DNA of 64,000 nucleotides from Cryptomeria japonica (GCF_030272615.1 NW_026728916.1:124001-188000), one strand, 5' to 3'; counted from the stretch's first letter, positions 25,181 through 37,946 are shown. Numbers and translations are program-made. Notes: generated by a model from the letters alone, not told the origin.

Positions 25181-25501
25181 TGTTTGGAAATCCAAAAAAA
25201 ATGTTGATGATCAAATCTATCCATGGTTCTAGAGGTACGGGCACTATCATGTATGACCCTGTATTCTAAGTGTCCTTTACCAACTTGATAGATCCTACAC
25301 CTTTCCACATATTTTATTATATCTCTTTCATCTTTGTCTAGTAGTATTTATCTTTATTAAGGCTACCACTATAAAATTCCTTGATGATATTCTCCCTCAT
25401 GGAACCAAATGGAATGGAGAACTATTTCCCTCTGAATAGATAGTCATCTTGCATAAAGTATTCAACTTGAATATGAGACATATTTTAAGGTATTCGATTC
25501 T

Positions 25502-26700
25502 TCAAATATTTTGTAATTTGTAGAAGTCATTGTGAGACTCGTATAAATCTTTGATTGCATCAAAACCAACTACCTCATTCTCCATTATTTCCAAAAGTAC
25601 AATGCATCTACTCAATGCATCTTTGATTGCTAATATGAGAGCTTTAGTTACCTTCTTCTTTAGAAAATTGAAACTTTCTTCATCCTCATCGATCCACATG
25701 AATTCCTTTCCTTTGGTACAATCTATTATGGGTGCAATAATAGTAATAAAATTTGGAATGAACTTTTTATAAAATGTGCGAAGACCATGAAAACTTCTTA
25801 CCTCTATTATGCTCTTAGAACTAGACCATTCTAGAATTACTCTAACCTTCTCTAAATCCATCTTCATACCTTCTGTAGAAACAACAAATCCCATAAATAC
25901 CAAACTCTCTTGCATAAAACTACACTTCTTCGGTTTTGCATAAAGTTTCTCTTTCCTCAACACATCCAATATGATCCACAAATGCTATAAGTGCTCCATT
26001 TTTCTCTTACTGAAAATTGAAAGGTTATCAAAATAAACTACAACCAAATTACCAATGTAAGGTTGAAGCATTGTATTCATCAGTCTCATTAAAGTACTCG
26101 GTGCATTTGTCAACCCGAATGACATCACCATCTACTCATATAATCTATCTCTAGTCTTGAAAGCAATCTTCTATTCATCCCCATCTCAAATCCAAATTTG
26201 GTGATACTTGCTTCTCAAATCAATTTTAATGAAATATGTTGCCCCTGGAAGAACATCCATTATGTCATCCAAGGAAGGTATAGGGAACCAATATTGGATG
26301 TTAATTCAATTGATTTCTCTACTAACGGTGCACATCCTCCATGTACCATCTTTATTTGGTGTTAATAATGTTGGTACAACACATGGACTCATACTTTTTT
26401 GCACCACACCTTTCTTTATAAGCTCCATAACCTATTTGTTGAGTTTTGCATGTTGTGTAGGACTCATCCTATATGTTTCCTAATTAGGGAAATATTCTCC
26501 CAGAATTAAATAAATATGATGTTGAATATCCTACTTCGAGGGAAAACCATCATGTAACTCATCTAGTATAACATCACTATACTCCACTAGCACCTTTTAT
26601 ACTTAAGAAGGTATTGGTATGCCTTCTCCTTCCTCCTTTTGTACCATTAATGCATAACAAAATCTTGCCACCTTCATCTCTTTAACAAGCTCTCTTTCAA
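25502..26700 (-). pseudogene. reverse transcriptase, with RNase H deleted
   Basis: Reading down from about 26700 the frame shows [54 protein letters not shown] and VVVYFDNLSIFS. The last is the catalytic box, where the second Asp of Y(V/F)DD is Asn. RT continues to KKCSFMQESLVFMGF and FYKKFIPNF. At about 25622-25628 the sequence jumps from KALILAI to DALSRC, which normally lies at the far end of RNase H. Around 110-120 codons are therefore missing by an internal deletion. It then continues ENEVVGFDAIKDLYESH, the usual spacer before integrase. Confidence 0.88.
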
Positions 26701-27130
26701 ACAACACATTCTTATCTTCCCCTTCATCCTTAAGGGGTAATAAGATGACTTTTGATCGATCCTTCCAAAATATATATGTATTCCTTTCCCCATCATGTAT
26801 GACTTTTTTGTCATATTGCTAAGACCTCCCCAACAATAGATGACATGAATCCATTGGGATGACATCGCACAAGACCTCGTCTTTATAATTCTTGCTCATA
26901 AAAAAATTGATCAGACACCTCTTGTCAATAGTAACTTCATTCCCCTTCTTAAACCATGCAATATGGTAAGGATGAGGATGTTTCTCACATTGTAAATCCA
27001 ATTTATCTACCATCTTACTGGAAACTATATTCTCAAAACTACCATTGTTAATAATAACTTGACATCACTTTCCCCTGAGGTGCATCTAGTTCAAAAAATA
27101 TTGGTTCAAAGCCATGAGTCATTAGAGCTT
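26701..27130 (-). pseudogene. protease region of the chromovirus
   Basis: The 26819-27013 frame reads CEKHPHPYHIAWFKKGNEV and VLCDVIPMDSCHLLLGR, the conserved segment between protease and RT in plant chromoviruses. It continues downstream, after a stop, with a WQYDKK-like block. The protease active-site DTG is not readable; the sequence just upstream (27020-27060) is frameshifted. Confidence 0.75.
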
Positions 27131-28302
27131 TGAATTTGTGTTTTCTCCTTTTCCGGGATTACCATGGTTTTCCTCATCATGAGGCTTTCCCCTACATCTA
27201 GGGAAACTTCTAGTTCTGCTCCTTCATTTTCAGCTTTAGCTAAAATCACCTTGAGTGGTCCTCCTTGATTTCTATCTTGCATGTTAAAATTGTAGCACTC
27301 AAATTCTCTATGGACTTCTTCCCCACACCTAAAATAAGTGAAAGGTATTCTTTTACTTTCCCATCCTCTACCACCACCATAACCTCTTCCTCTTTGAAAT
27401 AATTATCCTCATTGTAGACTAGAGGGCTCTGGATGGGTGTAATCTTGTTTCTCTACTCCTTGGGATGAATCTCACCTACAATAATTTGAACCACCACATG
27501 AAATAGATGATGTAACCCTTTTGAGTCGTCTAATCCTCTTAAAATGTTGTCTGTTGTGATTTTCTTCTACTTTTAGAGCCAACAAGTAGGCTTCTTCCAT
27601 ACTATTAATCTGATGCATGCTTGATTCATCTTGGATTGAAAACTTCAAACTATTTACATACCTAGCAGTCATTTTTTCATTAGATTCTTGATGCTCAACC
27701 TAAATAGACAACTAGTAAAATTCATCTATATAATCTTATACAATAGATAAATTTTGCTTCAAATTTTGAAATCTGTGAAAAAGAGTTTGAGCATAGTCTG
27801 TGGGCAAAAAATATTCTCTCAATTTCTTCTCTATTTTTCTCTAGGTTTTGATATTTTCTTTTCTTTTCCTCATTCTTTCATTTTGTAGATAATCCAAACA
27901 GATCATTCTATGACCCTTTAACTTGGTGCATGCAAATTTAACTTTTTTGTCCTCTATCATAGACTTCCATTCAAAAAATTTCTACATCTCATTCATCCAG
28001 TTGATCAGCTCCTCTAGTTTAAGGCTGCATGCATATTCTAAAACTTCAACTTTAATTCCTTCATTCTTCCCTTCTAATTCCCTAATAGTCCTCTCTTCAA
28101 AATTTCCACAATTTACAGGCACTTCTTCAAGTTCTCTAGACCGATCTGTATCTCCTTGATCTGAACCTTCATCAAAGTTATCTGCCCTTTGCCTTTGTCT
28201 CTGATTTTCCAACATATTCATGAGGTTTGAAACCTACCTTTGAAGGTTTTGCATGTATTTATGCATTTGATAAATACCTCTCCCTCTTCCTCTCCCAACC
28301 AT
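27131..28302 (-). pseudogene. chromovirus gag
   Basis: The ATG at 28302 lies about 20 bases from the end of the 5' LTR and begins MVGRGRGRG. The capsid-like retrotrans_gag region is readable: WMNEM...KFFEWKSM, REYFLPTDYAQTLFHRFQNL, then SLKFSIQDESSMHQINSMEEAYLLALKVEE. A zinc knuckle reads YFRCGEEVHREFEC, with the first Cys replaced by Tyr. In-frame stops such as R*VSNL, V*DYIDEFY* and others fit CAG/CAA to TAG/TAA. Confidence 0.85.
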
Positions 28303-28322
28303 CTTCCTCCTCTGCTACTAGA

Positions 28323-28860
28323 TGATGAAATCAGTTAAAACATAATCAATAGAATAAATGAAATTTTTAAGAATTGACTCTATCCTAGATCAAATTCTCT
28401 TTATTATTCTTCATCTGTAAACTCCAACCATTCTAATAATACAACGAAACATGACCTATTTCAATAGGAAACTAAAAATGTCCATTTTAGACAGATTTTT
28501 GACAAAATCCAAAATTTGCCTTTTATGGAAATTTTCAAATCTATCCCAAAAAATCATGAAATATTCTAGAAATCTAAAAAACATTCCTACAACACAAATT
28601 TCTGAATTTATAACTCCATAAATAGTATGAGTTCAAAATTAACTAAAAGATCAACTTTCTAAAACCCGAAAAAATAGTAAAAGCCAATTTTGAGGCCTCA
28701 GATGAAGGAATCGGGCCTCGAAAATATAATTTTTTAAGGTCCTACTAAACTAGTTTGTGATGGAAATTCAAACAACTTTTCATGATACACCTCCACATCA
28801 AATTCTAGCCCAATCAGACATCCGAGTCAACAGTTATGACCTTGCGAAGTCCTTGCATCA
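28323..28860 (-). repeat. chromovirus 5' LTR
   Basis: 538 bp. On the minus strand it starts TGATGCAAGGACTTCG and ends TGATTTCATCA, where the intact end would be CTACATCA. It is followed by a TAGTAGCAGAGG primer-site-like sequence. Confidence 0.9.
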
Positions 28861-28865
28861 ACTCC

Positions 28866-30015
28866 TTTATCTCCTAGAGGAACTAAAATAATTAACGTTG
28901 AGAATGGAATTAAACAAAAAAAAAGACATTTTTCAATGCATTTGTTATCTAGGAAGAATACTGTCCCAAACTAGATTGAGATTTGAATGTTATGAAGACA
29001 CTAACAATAAGCTTCAATAGATTTTTGACTCTCCTCATATCCATGTACGAAGTTTGTGCTATGTCATGTACAACACTAATAATTATGATGTATGTCCTAT
29101 GGATAGGATGTTTCAGTTGTACACCCCTATATGTATGGGTATAGGTTGCTAGAGGTGTTATACTACAAAAATATGACAAGTGTAATGTCCCAATTGCCAA
29201 TGAAATCATCGGTTTTTTGATGGACACTAGTGCATCAAATACATGCCTACATGGTGTGCATTCATGTGGATGAAAACTGGATATAAAAATTAAAAATATA
29301 GACACATTTTAAAATAAGGGAACTTGTTTCAGAATTTTATAAAGGATAGAGAGCATGATTGTCCTAATTGTAACTAAAATGAATATGTATGTGATGTGAA
29401 ATTGAATAGAATGTAATTTATGATATTACACCCACAAAGTACTTGATATAATTTTATTTTCAATAAATAAACTCTTGGAAAGTTCAACTTCATAAGAAGA
29501 ATAGAAAAAATAGGTGGAAATGAATAAGTTGAGTAATCTTGGAATTTACGAGCTAACGAAACATCTTTTGTAATTCTATAGGTGATTTAATACTTCCAAA
29601 GATAAATCCAAGAAATGAAAGAGAATTCTATGAAAGTTAAATATCCCTCCATAGTGAATTATAGTTTCCAATTAAATATATATAGCTAAGTAGACTTGAC
29701 AAAAGATAATTACCTTTATCCTTTACTCTTTTTAATTGAATAGGAAAATTTAAGGTTGACTCATAAATGTAAAAGCACCCCATAATATGGATCATAAATT
29801 ATTTATCATCTATATGAGTGAGATACTGGTGATTAATAAAATAAATATTAGCAAATTATCTAGGAAGGAATCTAGTGCGATAAATAAATTTTACAAACCC
29901 TCTAAAGCCATAATTTGACAAAACATAGCTAATCCCTTAAAATAAAACATACAACAAGGTCTAAAGGTATCCTAGGCCGGGTGAGTGGAGGTCGAATCAT
30001 CAAATATCCAAAGGG
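28866..30015. other. no feature recognised
   Basis: AT-rich. A 118-codon open frame on the minus strand (28949-29305) has no recognisable motif and is probably chance. Confidence 0.4.
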
Positions 30016-30019
30016 TAGG

Positions 30020-30400
30020 TCATGGTGGCCTATGTGGTAGATTTGGGCTCTCAAACATCCAACATGGTGGAAGTAATGGAGGCCTTATTTGGGATCATCA
30101 CTATGAAAGACAAAGGTTACAGATGAATAATTATTGAAGGTGATTAGAAAAATGTAATTATGATGTTGCAAGGGAAAGTAAAGCTGAGATGGTGGGTAAA
30201 GGATATTATCACCAAGTGCCAAGACATGATTGCTATGTTTGTATATGCCAAATACCAACACACCTTAAGAGAAGGAAATAAAAGTGCAAATAGATTAGCA
30301 AAATTAGGCCCTTTGTTTGAGGGGTTGAAAGTCTAGATGATCCTGCATGAATTACATGATGCTATTTGTACAACGGTTGCTAAAGAATCATACTATTGAG
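30020..30400 (+). pseudogene. RNase H domain fragment (RVT_3 type)
   Basis: The plus strand reads, with stops, TMEALFGIITMKDKGYR-like sequence, then IIEGD, NVIMMLQGK, RWWVKDIITKCQDM, YQHTLREGNKSANRLAKLG. The EGD and the REGNKSANRLA ending are typical of the RNase H domain at the end of plant LINE ORF2 and of related RVT_3 proteins. No RT is readable upstream, so it is a 3' fragment. Confidence 0.6.
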
Positions 30401-30899
30401 ATTTAAATATTTAATTATGACCTTTTCAATCTCTTTCATGGAAATGTTGTATTATAATCATTTATTGAAAAGGATTGGCTTTGTTAAATCTTGTGATAGC
30501 TATGCTTTTAGAATTATTGTCCTATGTGGTCTCTAGCCCAAAGATGGTTTCTACTACCCCTCTCTTAGTCCTATTATTGGTTTTTATATGCATACTATGG
30601 GTGGGGACCTCATCCAGAGAGGACATGATCGTTAAGAAAAATTTAAACAAAATAAGGCACCCTTGAATAACATGGTAGAAGGGAATTGATGAACTATGTC
30701 AAAAGAACGGAGGATTTTGATCCTACCCTGTCAATACAATTTGCTAAATCCTCGGTAGATGGTGAAGTCTAGGTGGGTGGGGTGAAATTCATTGTGTCTT
30801 GGAGACCATAGAGGCTACTATAGGTCTAGTGGTGGAAGGTACCACCTTTCCTAAGAAGTTGAAGGGTAATTAAAAAGAATATTCTTAAATGTTCATGAA

Positions 30900-32320
30900 A
30901 AAAAATTGAAAATGTGCCCCTTTACCAGAGTGAATTTAATAGGGATGCCCTTCTTGGTATTTGGAAAGAGGTAGTGTTTCTCCTTATGAAATTTATCACC
31001 CTAGATGGTAGGTTTAAACACTTACACTCTCAGATTTTCCCCATGCTCAATCACTTTAGGTATGGGCTAGAGATGAATTTCCCATATTGTATTTTCTCAT
31101 TTGTTTTTTAATCTACTGTTGTGGCTAAAATCAAAGATATCCTTCCCATACGCTAAGGGCTTATCCTTTGGCTTTACAGTTTCCTTCTATACTTAACCCC
31201 TTCTAGTGGCCTAGATTTTAATCCCTCTAGCCCTTCTTTGTGTATCAATTTTTTTGATATCTTGATCTACAAAGAGCCTAGATTGAATCCTAAACCTAAG
31301 AGGACCCTTACCTCAGTCAACCCTAGTAGAATGGCTAAAGATAAAAACCCCTTGGCCCCTCCTATAGTTATTTTTATCAAAGAGTTGAATGTTTAGGACA
31401 ATATGTTTGAGGATTTTACCTCGTCTTCATCAAGCAAGTGTGATTGGACCTTGTATAACCATATCAAGAAAGAGATTACCTATTCAACCCCTTCTTGTAG
31501 TTCTCCCCCCCTCGCTAGTGAAGTCACCTAAAAATTGGGACTACCCTAACTATGTGCAGAAAGTTAATGAACTTTGTGATGGTTATAATAAGAATAAGGC
31601 TATCATTTGTTTTCTTTTGGGTCAGCTTAATGTAGCAAGGAATATAATTTATAGATTAGAAGCCCTTGCAGAAGCCAATTTGAGGGCTTCATCTAGGCTA
31701 TGAAAGATAAAAGACTAGATTGTCTATGAAGTGACTAACAATTTGCTGAGAAGTTAGACAAATGTAAAAATATTAAGGAATAATTGAGGGCTCAGCGCAC
31801 TTAATGAGACGATTCACCAAGAAGACAACAAGGAAAAAAATATGAAGGTTATGGACAATATTTATAGTAGCTAGGTGTCCCTCAAAAGAAAAGTAGAGGA
31901 TGTGATTGTACAGAGTAATTAAAATGATTAATAGGAATCTTGAAACCCTTCAAGAGTTATACAAGAGAATATTAAGAAGAAGAAGGTTTGGAAGAATATG
32001 AGTTTTGAATCTTCCGCCACTATAGGCTTGGAGGCATCAATTTCCAAGATTATTATGACTAGAGTCACTTGGTCTCTTGTTTGGAAAAGAATCCAACAAA
32101 TGTCTTTCCTCTTTTGAGAAGATAAAGGCTTTGAGTAAGAACAAAAAGTTTGAGAAGAACCCCACCAAGTTGGCCATTGGTTTGTTCCTTCAGTGGAGTG
32201 GGTATATGTTTTTTTGTTTGCTTATTTTTAGTTTCATTGATCTTTTGTTTTGTTCATTTTTGTTCGTTGACTCTGGGGTGGAGAGTTCTCACTCCTCATG
32301 AGTCCCACATGTGGCTTTTC
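30900..32320 (+). pseudogene. unidentified decayed ORF, about 450 codons
   Basis: A long stretch keeps protein-like content despite a few stops and one frameshift near 31530. Pieces in order: PLYQSEFNRDALLGIWKEVV, LHSQIFPMLNHFRYGLEMNF, a Pro/Ser-rich linker near 31190-31500 (KPKRTLTSVNPSRMAKDKNP), NWDYPNYVQKVNELCDGYNK, IICFLLGQLNVARNIIYRLE, then a charged, probably coiled-coil tail (VSLKRKVEDVIVQ) and SFESSATIGLEASISKII with WSLVWKRIQQMS. I cannot name the family. It could be an accessory ORF of a retroelement or a repeated plant protein of unknown role. Confidence 0.5.
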
Positions 32321-32449
32321 TATCTCTTTTTATAGTGGTTATGTAATGGTTTGGACCTCTCCTAGTTCTAACTAATTAAAACATACAACATGGTCACTAA
32401 GGGTAAACTATATCTAATGGACCTAAATAGTTTAATCTCTTTAGTGTAA

Positions 32450-33340
32450 AAATTAGTAATGGTAATACAAGGCAATGTAAATTAAAAATATATCACTTTT
32501 TTGAACATATTTGATCTAAAATCCATGATCATAGATATAGCCATAGGGATCTGCTACTATAATTTATCATAAGATTTTAAAAACTTACTTTTAAAAAGAG
32601 AATTAAATTAATTCTAAATAATATTAAATAGATAATATTATCAAGAAAATATTAGTGTATGTTTAGTTCGTTGATTCAAAAGTAAGATACACATGATCTA
32701 GAGGTCTAAAAATTCAAAAATATTCTTCCAAATAACATTCAAGAGAGTAATATAGCACTTGTTGATGATATTGTTAAAACTATCAATATTTAGAAATGTT
32801 TTGACTAACATCAATATTAGAGAATTCAATTGATGTTGTACCATATGCTTAAAGATAACCAAGTAACGTGTATGCACCTCTTCAACCAATATTTAGATAA
32901 AAGATGTTACAGAAAAAATAAGTGTATAGGACTCAAATTACAAACAAGAATTATAAATTTTGAAAGTAATTCATAACTGATCTAAAGAAAAAGTGTTTCC
33001 AAGAAAGGCTAGCATAGAGAAAAAATATAAATAATTGATCACATAAACTTAAAATAAAGACAAAAACACTCTGTTAAGGTAAAAGACAAAAGAATCAAAT
33101 GAGACATTTCCAATTATTAATTAGCTCAATCTCTTCAAACATATGTGATCCCAAATCAAAGACCATAGAGCTAAATATAATGAAGTTCCAATTTAGTTTG
33201 TCATAAGAATTCACTTTTTTTTTTCTTTTTAAAGAGATGATTAGATTTATTTCAAAAGTTTCTAAATATATAAGAAATTATAAAGGAAATAATAGTGTAT
33301 AAACAATATTTGTTTTAGGTTGACTATCAAGAGTGATAAA
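32450..33340. repeat. diverged direct repeat, spacing about 670 bp
   Basis: The stretch around 32500-32690 (GAACATATTTGATC, TTATCATAAGA, TTTTAAAAAGAGA, AATATTAGTGTATG) is echoed at about 33130-33320 (AAACATATGTGATC, TTGTCATAAGA, CTTTTTAAAGAGA, AATAATAGTGTATA). A second, smaller echo of about 70 bp lies at 33340-33480 (ATTGGATAGTATTCTTGAAA against ACTGGATAATATTCTTGAAA). No gene was recognised. Confidence 0.5.
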
Positions 33341-33626
33341 CATACAATAAAAATATCTTTATATTGGATAGTATTCTTGAAATTAACATTAAGTGGAGTG
33401 ATTTACTACAATGAAAATATGTATATACTGGATAATATTCTTGAAAGTAGCATTCAATGGAATGATATACCACTTTCTAGTGATGACTTTAAGAGTATAG
33501 TTTTTGAAAATGAGTTCTATAGTTCTCTAGTTGATAAGTCACCCTAAAAATTTGTGTGAATTAATTTTAGGCAGATTAAGTGAAACTCTTACGATGAAAA
33601 ATTAAAATAAAAAATTCTATGTATTA

Positions 33627-33628
<2 letters not shown>

Positions 33629-33658
<30 letters not shown>
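33629..33658. repeat. (TA)n microsatellite
   Basis: About 15 TA dinucleotides in an uninterrupted run. Confidence 0.95.
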
Positions 33659-33661
<3 letters not shown>

Positions 33662-34139
33662 AAATTTACTCATAAAATCCAAGTGAATTCGTGTAAATCA
33701 TACATTCAAACAAGCATTTATTATATATTTGAATTTTCGTATTTTCTTTAAAATCATAACAAAGATATATACCTCTTCATAACAATAGACAAAATATAAA
33801 TTATAATTTTATTGACATGAAAATCATCCCAAAGAAATTATAATAAAGTTAAAATACCCCATAAAGGTTTATATAAACTAGATAACATAAAGCATGGTAG
33901 GATTTTGAGTTTGACTTTATTGGGTAGTATAAAATTCTAAATCCAATGAGTGAAAATGAATAAGGGAAAAATATGAATCATGGTTTCTAACAAAATAATA
34001 GTGCAAAACTATTTTAAAAATATAAATTGAAAGAGTTCTTAATGATGTTTTAGATTGTCATTTAACTCAATGTTAAAGTGTTTCACATAAATAAGTATTA
34101 TATTATCATGCTGGTTATAAAAAAATCTCTCAATTGACT

Positions 34140-34320
34140 TTAAAGCATATTGATACAAGATATCATTATATTTTGGAATTGATGAACAATGTTGACATAT
34201 ATCTTTGGTTTTGCAGGTCAGAAGAACAATTAGCGGATATTTTCACAAGAATGTTTTTGTGCATCGTTGGAAAGAAATTGGTATTGCAGATATAAACGAC
34301 ATTGAAGATTAAGGGAGATT
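34140..34320 (+). pseudogene. copia RNase H C-terminus fragment
   Basis: Reads HIDTRYHYILELMNN, then CRSEEQLADIFTRMF and GKKLVLQI, the last part of a copia pol. The HIDTRYH box and the QLADIFT box are diagnostic. Sequence left of 34140 is not copia, so the element is 5' truncated or disrupted there. Confidence 0.85.
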
Positions 34321-34760
34321 GTTGGCATATGTGGACTTCCACCTATGCACATTTTATCTCCCTTGCTACATTTAGTTCTTCTACTCCAAACATCACATTT
34401 ATTTCTTTTTTTACACTCTTCGATGAACCTAGAATTGTCCATTTTTTGGCCCGTTTTCTGGAAGCTTCTCCTGCAGCCTTGGATAAAACTTTGTTTTGAA
34501 TGGGAATGCAATGAAAATACTCTCTTTTTTGAACAAGACATCAATACTCTGTTCTTATGTTCTTATGAATGTATAATGAAAAAGAGAGCACTGACAGCTT
34601 TGCTTTGGCAAAGGGCATTAATATAAACCGTCACTTCTTTTTATGTTTTGTTATTTCTTACTGTTTGCGGCAATTTAGCTTTCTTTCTACCCTTCAAAGA
34701 ATGTTTCTAACCCACAGAGTTTGATTGATGAGTCAAATAATGACAAATTTTCCCAAGTAA
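34321..34760 (+). repeat. copia 3' LTR following the fragment
   Basis: An AAGGGAGAT purine tract precedes TGTTGGCATATGTGG, the usual start of a copia LTR. The right end is not certain; no matching 5' LTR is present to define it. A TATAAACCG stretch near 34624 could be its promoter. Confidence 0.6.
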
Positions 34761-35172
34761 ACAGTTACTTTCCCGTACGAAGAATTTGTTAAATCCAATT
34801 CTTTTAATTTTTAGAACAAATTGATGCTTCCCAAAAAGGTTGTCTTGTTTTTATATATCAATCAATAATTCTCTCAGAGAACTTTTTAATAATGTGAAAA
34901 AAATTGCGAAATAAATTTCATTATTTTTAAATTAAGATTTGCCATGGAAATGAGTGTACTCGAACATTTAAGTTTAACTAGCAAAATTTAGGTACATTCC
35001 CATTTCCATTATCTTTGGAAAAGAAATGGCAAGAAAAATATTAAAACCAATGGCTTTTTCCATCAGCTGAGATCCAACTTGTTAATTGCTAACTATTCTG
35101 AAGACTACATTATTTTTCAGGGATTTAAGAAAGAGGTTACTGCATTAGAGATAGCTTCACAGCTCTGTTATA
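34761..35172. other. 3' flank of the polygalacturonase gene
   Basis: Contains the 3' untranslated region and terminator of the minus-strand gene that ends at 35173. No clear AATAAA was chosen because several A-rich candidates exist. Confidence 0.4.
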
Positions 35173-37946
35173 TCATTGGCCATTGTTAACTAGACAACGT
35201 GAAGGAATCGAATTTCCACCCTGTACGTTTTGGGCATTACAAGCGACTTGGGCCCCTGAGCCAGTTACCAAATCTATATTCTCCATTGTTATGCCCGTGC
35301 AAGATCCGCTTTGGCTGCACGACAATGTGATTCCATCTTCAGTTGCTGATGTGCCCCTGATATTACTGTATTCTACATTACTGATTTTCACAGCAGAACC
35401 CTACATCAAATGAAAAGGTGAACTCCGAATCAGATCTCAGTTGTATTGAAAGCAAAAACTGAGTTTAATTAAGGATTTAGATCAAATGTCTACCTGAGAC
35501 TTGCAACCAGACCCAGTGTCACCTGTGTCACAGTAGAATTGGTTAATTATTATTGGGTTGCTTACGTCTTCCATCTGAACATTTTCATATGTTATATCAC
35601 TTGCCACGCCAGAACCCCCCTGTTATATCATTGACAGTTTGTCAATGAACATTTAAAATAGTGTAATCTTTTGAAAATCCCATGAAAATAAAAATAAATA
35701 CAATGATTCTTGTAGTTCTCATTTATTGCAATTCTATATTTCATCTATCCTCAGCATACAAAAGTATTTTTTTTTTTTGTTATTTTTAAAACAGCAATGA
35801 TTTAATTTGAGATTATTGAAATAATTATTATACAGGCCATGTCTTGATTCTTAATCCATTCGTTGTTGATGTCAACTTGGCGCCGTTCACGTGAATGGAA
35901 TGGACATCTGCTTTCGTGTTTCCTCTTCCAAGACTTCCAATGCTGCAAAATCATACAAATAATATAAAGAATTTCTCATGCCTAACATATTTAGACAGAC
36001 ATAAATTATTATTAGCTGTTAAGGGATTTGTGTTTATTTAGAGCGTTAATCACCTTATTCCATGACCTGGACCGCATGTGATATCATTGATGTTAATATT
36101 TGAAGACCCATCACCTATCCCCACACAGTCATCTCCTGCAGTCATCAAACTTCCATGTACTCATATGTCTCTATTCACATATAATCTCTGCTATTTAATA
36201 TTATATTTAAGAATAAAAGAAAACATCTCAGATCATAATTAATCTATGATATGAATTTGTTTAATTATAATACTGACATACATTTTCTTTTATCAGTTTT
36301 TTTAACTTGTAATCAAATAACATCATTGATGTATCATAGAGTGTAATTTAATAATCAAACAATGTTACTGATGAATCATGAAATATAATCCAAAATATTT
36401 ATCAGTAAGACAATTCACCCTTGGAAATTCAAACTGTTTTATTTAAAACAAAATCTTAAAATGAAAATATTTGCCACATTCCTCATTCCTTTACCTGTTC
36501 CAATAGTGGAATCTTTTATGACTATGTTTGTGGATTCGAACGTATCAATTCCATCAGTGTTTGGGCTGCTTTCTGGTGCCTGAATTGTAATACCCACGAT
36601 CTGGACACTGTCACAATTTGTCAATGTGACATGAAATTGAGGACTGTTTGTCACCTTCAGTCCACTCAGTGCACTCCCTTTCACGTCATTGAATTGAATG
36701 GCCTGTGGAAAAAAGAAAGTCATATGATATGCATCTATATTTTTAGCGCATGTAAGTAGTTTTTTCCCATGGTTTACGGACCTATTTTTATCCATGCTTT
36801 ATGGATGATGCTGCTTTCTGTTTTATTCCCGTGTATTGAAAAACTGCTGTTTCTTGTTTTATTGTCAGCTAACTGTTTTTACTATTTTTTATTTTTTTTT
36901 AATCTTCTTCTTTCATCTGCGAGTTCTGTTTTTTTTTTCCAGCTAGATCCTTAATGTGCAGGTTTAGCTAAAATTTTAGGTATATTCTGTATCAAAAACT
37001 AGAAACACAGAGAGAAGTTCAGCAGTGTAAATGGTTACTAACCGTTGGTCTACTTTTCTGTTTACCCCACCAATTACTTCCTTTTCCGTCAATAGTGCCC
37101 TTCCCTGTCAATGTAAATTTTTGAAGATGCTCGAACAACAACCACACATATGTGCTCTTCCAGCTGCTCGGATTTTCTGGGGCAACAATAGTTCCATCGA
37201 CCTAAAAAAATAAAAAATAAAAAATTTGTATTGAGTTACTACCAGAATCTCGAATCAGTGCACAAATTTACAGAATGAGGATCAAACATAGAATTAATCG
37301 AGAATATGGTAAACTTTGAAGAAGGATTACTATTCTTACTACAAATACAAATAGCATAGAACTATACAATTTTTCGACAAAATGAGATGGATTAAATCCA
37401 TTGTTTTTGAATCCTTTAGGGTTATGTTCAAATTTTAGACCTGCAATGTGAAACCAGGCTGACACGGTCCCTGGAAATTTAGATTGTTAACCAGAAAAGC
37501 CTTGCCACCTGGCACATTCAAAGTTGCAGACGACGCTTTGCAAGCATCATTCCATGCACGAGTAAATGCCTGAAAACCATTAGAATTTTAATAAGACACA
37601 AGATTTTGGAGTCCTTAATAATAAGATCTAGTAAATTTTCTGTTACTCAAGATATAAACTATTAGAGTGGCAGGAAATAAGATCTTAATGTTAGGAACAA
37701 GAGGATAAATGATAAGAGGACCTCAGTATCGTCGTGCTCTCCATCACCCACTGCACCATAATTTTGTACGTCAAAACTTCTTCCATTATTACCCTGAGTA
37801 GCAGCCAGAGATATTGTAGAAGCCCTAAGATATCTGTTAGTTGATCTGATTAACTGGGCTTCAACTGCCATGATGATCAAATATAAGACCACGAAGACCA
37901 AATTTTTCACATGAAGATTTTGACCTGGTCGAGCCATTGATCTCAT
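35173..37946 (-). CDS. polygalacturonase (GH28), 8 exons, intact
   Basis: Secreted pectinase that hydrolyses alpha-1,4-galacturonan in the cell wall. Exons, minus strand: 37722-37946, 37441-37569, 37043-37201, 36495-36702, 36054-36135, 35834-35942, 35494-35619, 35173-35400. Every junction is GT...AG and phases agree, giving 1266 bp and 421 residues. Residues about 1-31 form a signal peptide (NLVFVVLYLIIMAVEA), followed by the DVQNYGAVGDG start of the mature domain. All four GH28 motifs are present: SPNTDG (D221), GDDC (D242, D243), GPGHGIS (H265) and RIK (299-301). Length and architecture suit an ADPG/PG-type enzyme without a long C-terminal extension. A second Met at residue 4 could also serve as start. 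The exact clade (endo or exo, pollen or abscission) cannot be told from sequence alone. It is the only intact gene in the window. Confidence 0.95.

Larger units (their letters stand above)
23575..28860 (-). mobile_element. Ty3/gypsy chromovirus, full length but decayed
   Basis: A 5286-bp minus-strand element with 538-539-bp LTRs at both ends and perfect 5-bp duplications ACTCC at 23570-23574 and 28861-28865. The order gag, protease, RT, integrase, chromodomain is that of a chromovirus. A primer-site-like TAGTAGCAGAGG follows the 5' LTR by a few bases and resembles the initiator-Met site. The interior is shorter than usual because RNase H is missing. All coding parts carry stops and frameshifts, and the LTRs differ at many positions, so it is an old insertion. 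A solo LTR of the same family lies at 46767-47249. Confidence 0.92.

Noticed and set aside
28949-29305. 118-codon minus-strand open frame
   Set aside because: No start context, motif or family texture; chance opening in AT-rich DNA.
35183-35413. plus-strand open frame over the last polygalacturonase exon
   Set aside because: Antisense shadow of exon 8, whose motifs and splice site are clear.
35173-37946. Naming the gene as the conifer pollen allergen polygalacturonase
   Set aside because: The GH28 family fits, but the protein is shorter than that allergen type is expected to be and orthology cannot be shown by eye.
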